Positions 31,965 to 33,664 of a DNA stretch of 33,664 nt are shown here, piece after piece (position 1 is the stretch's first letter; the number at the start of each line of letters is the position of its first letter). The notes under the pieces are model-generated. The model saw only the letters and a list, made by a program, of their open reading frames with translations. It searched no databases and was not told where the DNA came from. The stretch is taken from assembly GCA_020833415.1 (NCBI GenBank), contig JAJHQJ010000013.1, forward strand, positions 1 through 33,664, written 5' to 3'. The position numbers were made by a program, and so were the translations under genes. This stretch comes from Desulfurococcaceae archaeon. Lineage in GTDB: Archaea; Thermoproteota; Thermoprotei_A; Sulfolobales; NBVN01.

Positions 31965-32613
31965 TCTTCTCGACCTCTTCTAGTAGCTTTTTGAAGTCCT
32001 CTACGAGCTTCTTTTTCTTACGGCTCCTCATACCGTAGAGCTTCCCAGCGAAGGAAGTTACAATCTCTACGAGGTCCTCTACGAGCTCCTGGTAAGAGTC
32101 TTTAGGTTCCTCTCCGAAGATGACCTCGATTCTAACGCCGTACTGCTTGAAGAAGTGCTCTAGGTACTCAAAGCCGAACCTAGTCAGCCTATCCCTGAAC
32201 GTCACTACAACCACGTCTACCTGTCTACTAACAACGTAGTCGAATAGCTTCTGCAGACCTCTCCTATCGGTCTTCAAGCCACTAGCTACGTCGCTCAGTA
32301 TATCAATAACTCTGTAACCCCTGGAGGAGCAGTACTGTGTTAAGTACTCTATTTGCCTCTCCAGGTCACTCCTCTGATCAGCTGAGCTTACACGTGCGTA
32401 GATAACTGCCCTAACCTCCCTGCTAATGGGTAGACCCTCAGCAATCCTCCTAACCTCACTCTCAGGAACCCTGTACTTACCACCAGCAGTTCTAACAGCC
32501 CTGATCCTACCCTCCCTAACCCACCTAGATAGAGTGGAGTAGCTGATACCAAGCCTCCGGCAGACCTCCCTAGGTCTCAGCAACCTCTCCGAAGACTCTG
32601 GAACAGCTGGCAC
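31957..32613 (-). CDS. tnpA: IS607-family serine recombinase (TnpA)
   Basis: Moves the IS607 element by serine recombination. The 218-aa chain begins with a MerR-like helix-turn-helix (LLRPREVCRRLGISYSTLSR, then WVREGRIRA-type wing) that binds the ends. The serine-recombinase domain follows: VIYARVSSADQRSDLERQ with the nucleophilic Ser in ARVSS, VASGLKTDRRGLQ, and VVVVTFRDRLTRFGFEYLE. A basic tail (RSRKKKKLVEDFKK) ends it. All hallmarks are present and the frame is intact. It starts GTG at 32613. Confidence 0.92.
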   Translation of the reverse strand: MPAVPESSERLLRPREVCRRLGISYSTLSRWVREGRIRAVRTAGGKYRVPESEVRRIAEGLPISREVRAVIYARVSSADQRSDLERQIEYLTQYCSSRGYRVIDILSDVASGLKTDRRGLQKLFDYVVSRQVDVVVVTFRDRLTRFGFEYLEHFFKQYGVRIEVIFGEEPKDSYQELVEDLVEIVTSFAGKLYGMRSRKKKKLVEDFKKLLEEVEKSG

Positions 32614-32660
32614 CAGTAGTAATAAACAGAACCGGTCTATAAACCTAACTCCAGAACATC

Positions 32661-32799
32661 AAATACGAAACAGCCCCCCTCGGTTATCAACACTCGCGCT
32701 GTACTCAATGGAGCTGGGCTATCTTTGCTATACACATCTCCCCTTAGGGTAGGCGAGGTGGTAGTCTACGAACTGGCCGAAGCTGTCGTAGCTGAGAGC
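32661..32799. other. Gap between IS607 element and acyl-CoA synthetase
   Basis: No gene or structured element recognised. It contains a weak CTCCCCTTAGGGTAGGCGAGG-like echo (about 32740-32757) of the transposon-end hairpin, too diverged to count as a copy. Confidence 0.3.
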
Positions 32800-33664
32800 T
32801 TAGCGGTAGACACTCCAAAGGTATGCTAAGACCTTAGCTAAGCTTGACGGTCTTTTAACAACTGGCTTAACCTCCGATAGGCACCTAGCTATGGCAGTGG
32901 AGCCTCCGCCAGCTACTAGGTAGACTGTTGGTAGAACCTCAGGGACCTCCTTAAAAGCTCCGCATATCTCCTCCGGAGCCTCGGCCGATGTAGGTACGTA
33001 TACCACTACGGCTAGGTCGTAGTGGTCTCGAAGTACGTCTAGGCTAAGTGCTCTAACTACATCTGCTGCCTTAGAGTCCCCTCCGAAGTCTACGGGATTA
33101 ACCCCGCTAAACTCCTTCGAGACTACCGCCTTGATCCTCTTAGCCAGGCCCTCGGTTAGTGAAGGTACCTCAGCTCCAGTTACCTCAAGGTGTGAGGAGG
33201 TGAGTATCCCGTAGCCACCCGAGTTTGTTACCACCAGCACCCTTCTTGCTTTAGGGAGAACCCTAAGCCTCCTCAGGAACTCGACAACCTCTACAGCCTC
33301 GTCAATCTCCTCGGCTAGGTATGCCCTGGCCTGTCTAACCGCTGCCTTAAACAGCTCGTAGGGTGTAGCTATACCGCCGGTGTGTGTCTTAACTGCTTCT
33401 GAGCTAGCCTTACCCCACCCACCTTTAACTACGGCAACGGGCTTAGACCTCGAGAGCCTCCTGAGAGCCTCAATAAACCTCCTCCCCTCCTTAACCCACT
33501 CCACGTATGCTATTACCGAATCAGTATGTGGGTCCTCGATCACTTCCTCTAGAACCTCCTCAAGGCTTACATCGAGGCTATTGCCAAGGCTTATGAAGTA
33601 GCTGACTCCCGACCCCAACTTCTGGAGCTCGTAGATAACTACACCACCTACTGCACCACTATGT
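32800..33664 (-). CDS. ADP-forming acyl-CoA synthetase, alpha-subunit part (5' end cut)
   Basis: Makes acyl-CoA or forms ATP from acyl-CoA, ADP and phosphate (acetate--CoA ligase, NDP-forming). The frame continues past 33618 to the window edge: HSGAVGGVVIYELQKLGSGV, followed by SYFISLGNSLDVSLEEVLE, so the nominal start at 33618 is internal. KPVAVVKGGWGKASSEAVKT ends in HTGG, where the His is the phospho-carrier of this family. RVLVVTNSGGYGILTSSHLE and GVNPVDFGGD are the second succinyl-CoA-synthetase-like domain. The N-terminal CoA-binding domain is outside the window. The beta part (ATP grasp) is not seen downstream. Confidence 0.88.
   Translation of the reverse strand, partial: HSGAVGGVVIYELQKLGSGVSYFISLGNSLDVSLEEVLEEVIEDPHTDSVIAYVEWVKEGRRFIEALRRLSRSKPVAVVKGGWGKASSEAVKTHTGGIATPYELFKAAVRQARAYLAEEIDEAVEVVEFLRRLRVLPKARRVLVVTNSGGYGILTSSHLEVTGAEVPSLTEGLAKRIKAVVSKEFSGVNPVDFGGDSKAADVVRALSLDVLRDHYDLAVVVYVPTSAEAPEEICGAFKEVPEVLPTVYLVAGGGSTAIARCLSEVKPVVKRPSSLAKVLAYLWSVYR

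Larger units (their letters stand above)
30529..32660 (-). mobile_element. IS607-family element (tnpA intact, tnpB broken)
   Basis: Order on the minus strand: tnpA serine recombinase (32613-31957), tnpB pseudogene (31964-30767), omega-RNA and right end (to 30529). The tnpB start overlaps the tnpA stop, as in intact IS607 elements. The right limit is set by GGAGGTCAGG. The left limit is a guess, shortly beyond the tnpA promoter (TATA GGTTTATAGACC at 32632-32643). IS607 elements use no terminal inverted repeat, so ends cannot be fixed by eye. Confidence 0.8.

Noticed and set aside
1-33664. tRNA or rRNA genes
   Set aside because: Gaps were read for T-arm GGTTCRANNCC and acceptor stems. The look-alike GGTTCACCAGCATCACCC near 26660 lies in a transposon-like hairpin and has no anticodon arm.
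1-33664. CRISPR array
   Set aside because: No run of evenly spaced short direct repeats was seen. The repeated hairpins are far apart and inverted.

Overview
The window looks like chromosomal DNA of a hyperthermophilic crenarchaeon (Thermoproteota). The evidence is archaeal elongation factor 1-alpha, topoisomerase VI A and B, transcription factor E, the crenarchaeal RNA polymerase subunit Rpo8 (RpoG), ribosomal protein L35Ae, an ATP-dependent DNA ligase, tRNA C56 methylase of the Trm56 type and the archaeal mevalonate entry genes. Many starts are GTG or TTG, and A/T-rich TATA boxes lie about 25-35 bases before starts. The order cannot be fixed from the sequence alone. No tRNA, rRNA or CRISPR array was seen.

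Layout. 1-115 is the 5' end of EF-1A (minus), followed by a solo omega-RNA-like relic of a TnpB transposon. 584-2468 holds a flavin reductase-like gene, an unknown gene and a divergent, degenerate MDR-type dehydrogenase. 2646-6485 (minus) holds a PLP aminotransferase and the HMG-CoA synthase / thiolase-like / DUF35 operon that starts isoprenoid lipid synthesis. 6569-8601 (minus) holds two peptide-type ABC ATPases without permeases. They share an 87-bp identical tract. 8822-11475 holds L35Ae, an unknown gene, a perfect 34-bp-arm palindrome, a small secreted acidic protein and a membrane-anchored cyanophycinase-like (S51) peptidase. 11492-13491 (plus) is an overlapping chain of trm56, tfe and a solitary cytosine-5 DNA methyltransferase. 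13475-15008 (minus) holds rpo8, a MoaD/ThiS ubiquitin-like gene whose Gly-Gly is not terminal, and a PHP phosphoesterase whose start is broken by a one-base shift. 15323-18781 (minus) is the top6B-top6A-deoC operon. 18920-20776 (minus) is a polysaccharide flippase with a small unknown partner.

20990-21420 is a GC-rich composite of transposon ends. 21639-23895 holds DNA ligase and a ribbon-helix-helix regulator. 23986-26463 (minus) holds DUF2283, an M28-like metallopeptidase and a corrinoid adenosyltransferase. 26518-27110 is another GC-rich structured relic. 27169-30121 (plus) holds an HTH-PRT-like regulator, a zinc alcohol dehydrogenase and TtuA-type tRNA thiolase. 30529-32660 is an IS607-type element with intact serine recombinase tnpA, a multiply broken tnpB and a recognisable omega-RNA. 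The window ends in the alpha part of an ADP-forming acyl-CoA synthetase (32800-33664, minus).

Most genes are housekeeping. The unusual signals are the many degenerate copies of one TnpB-type terminal hairpin in intergenic gaps, the perfect palindrome with its secreted-peptide/peptidase neighbourhood, the ubiquitin-like protein with a tail after its diglycine, the thiolase with Glu where the nucleophilic Cys is expected, and the local gene conversion between the ABC ATPases. No clearly new multi-gene system could be proved.
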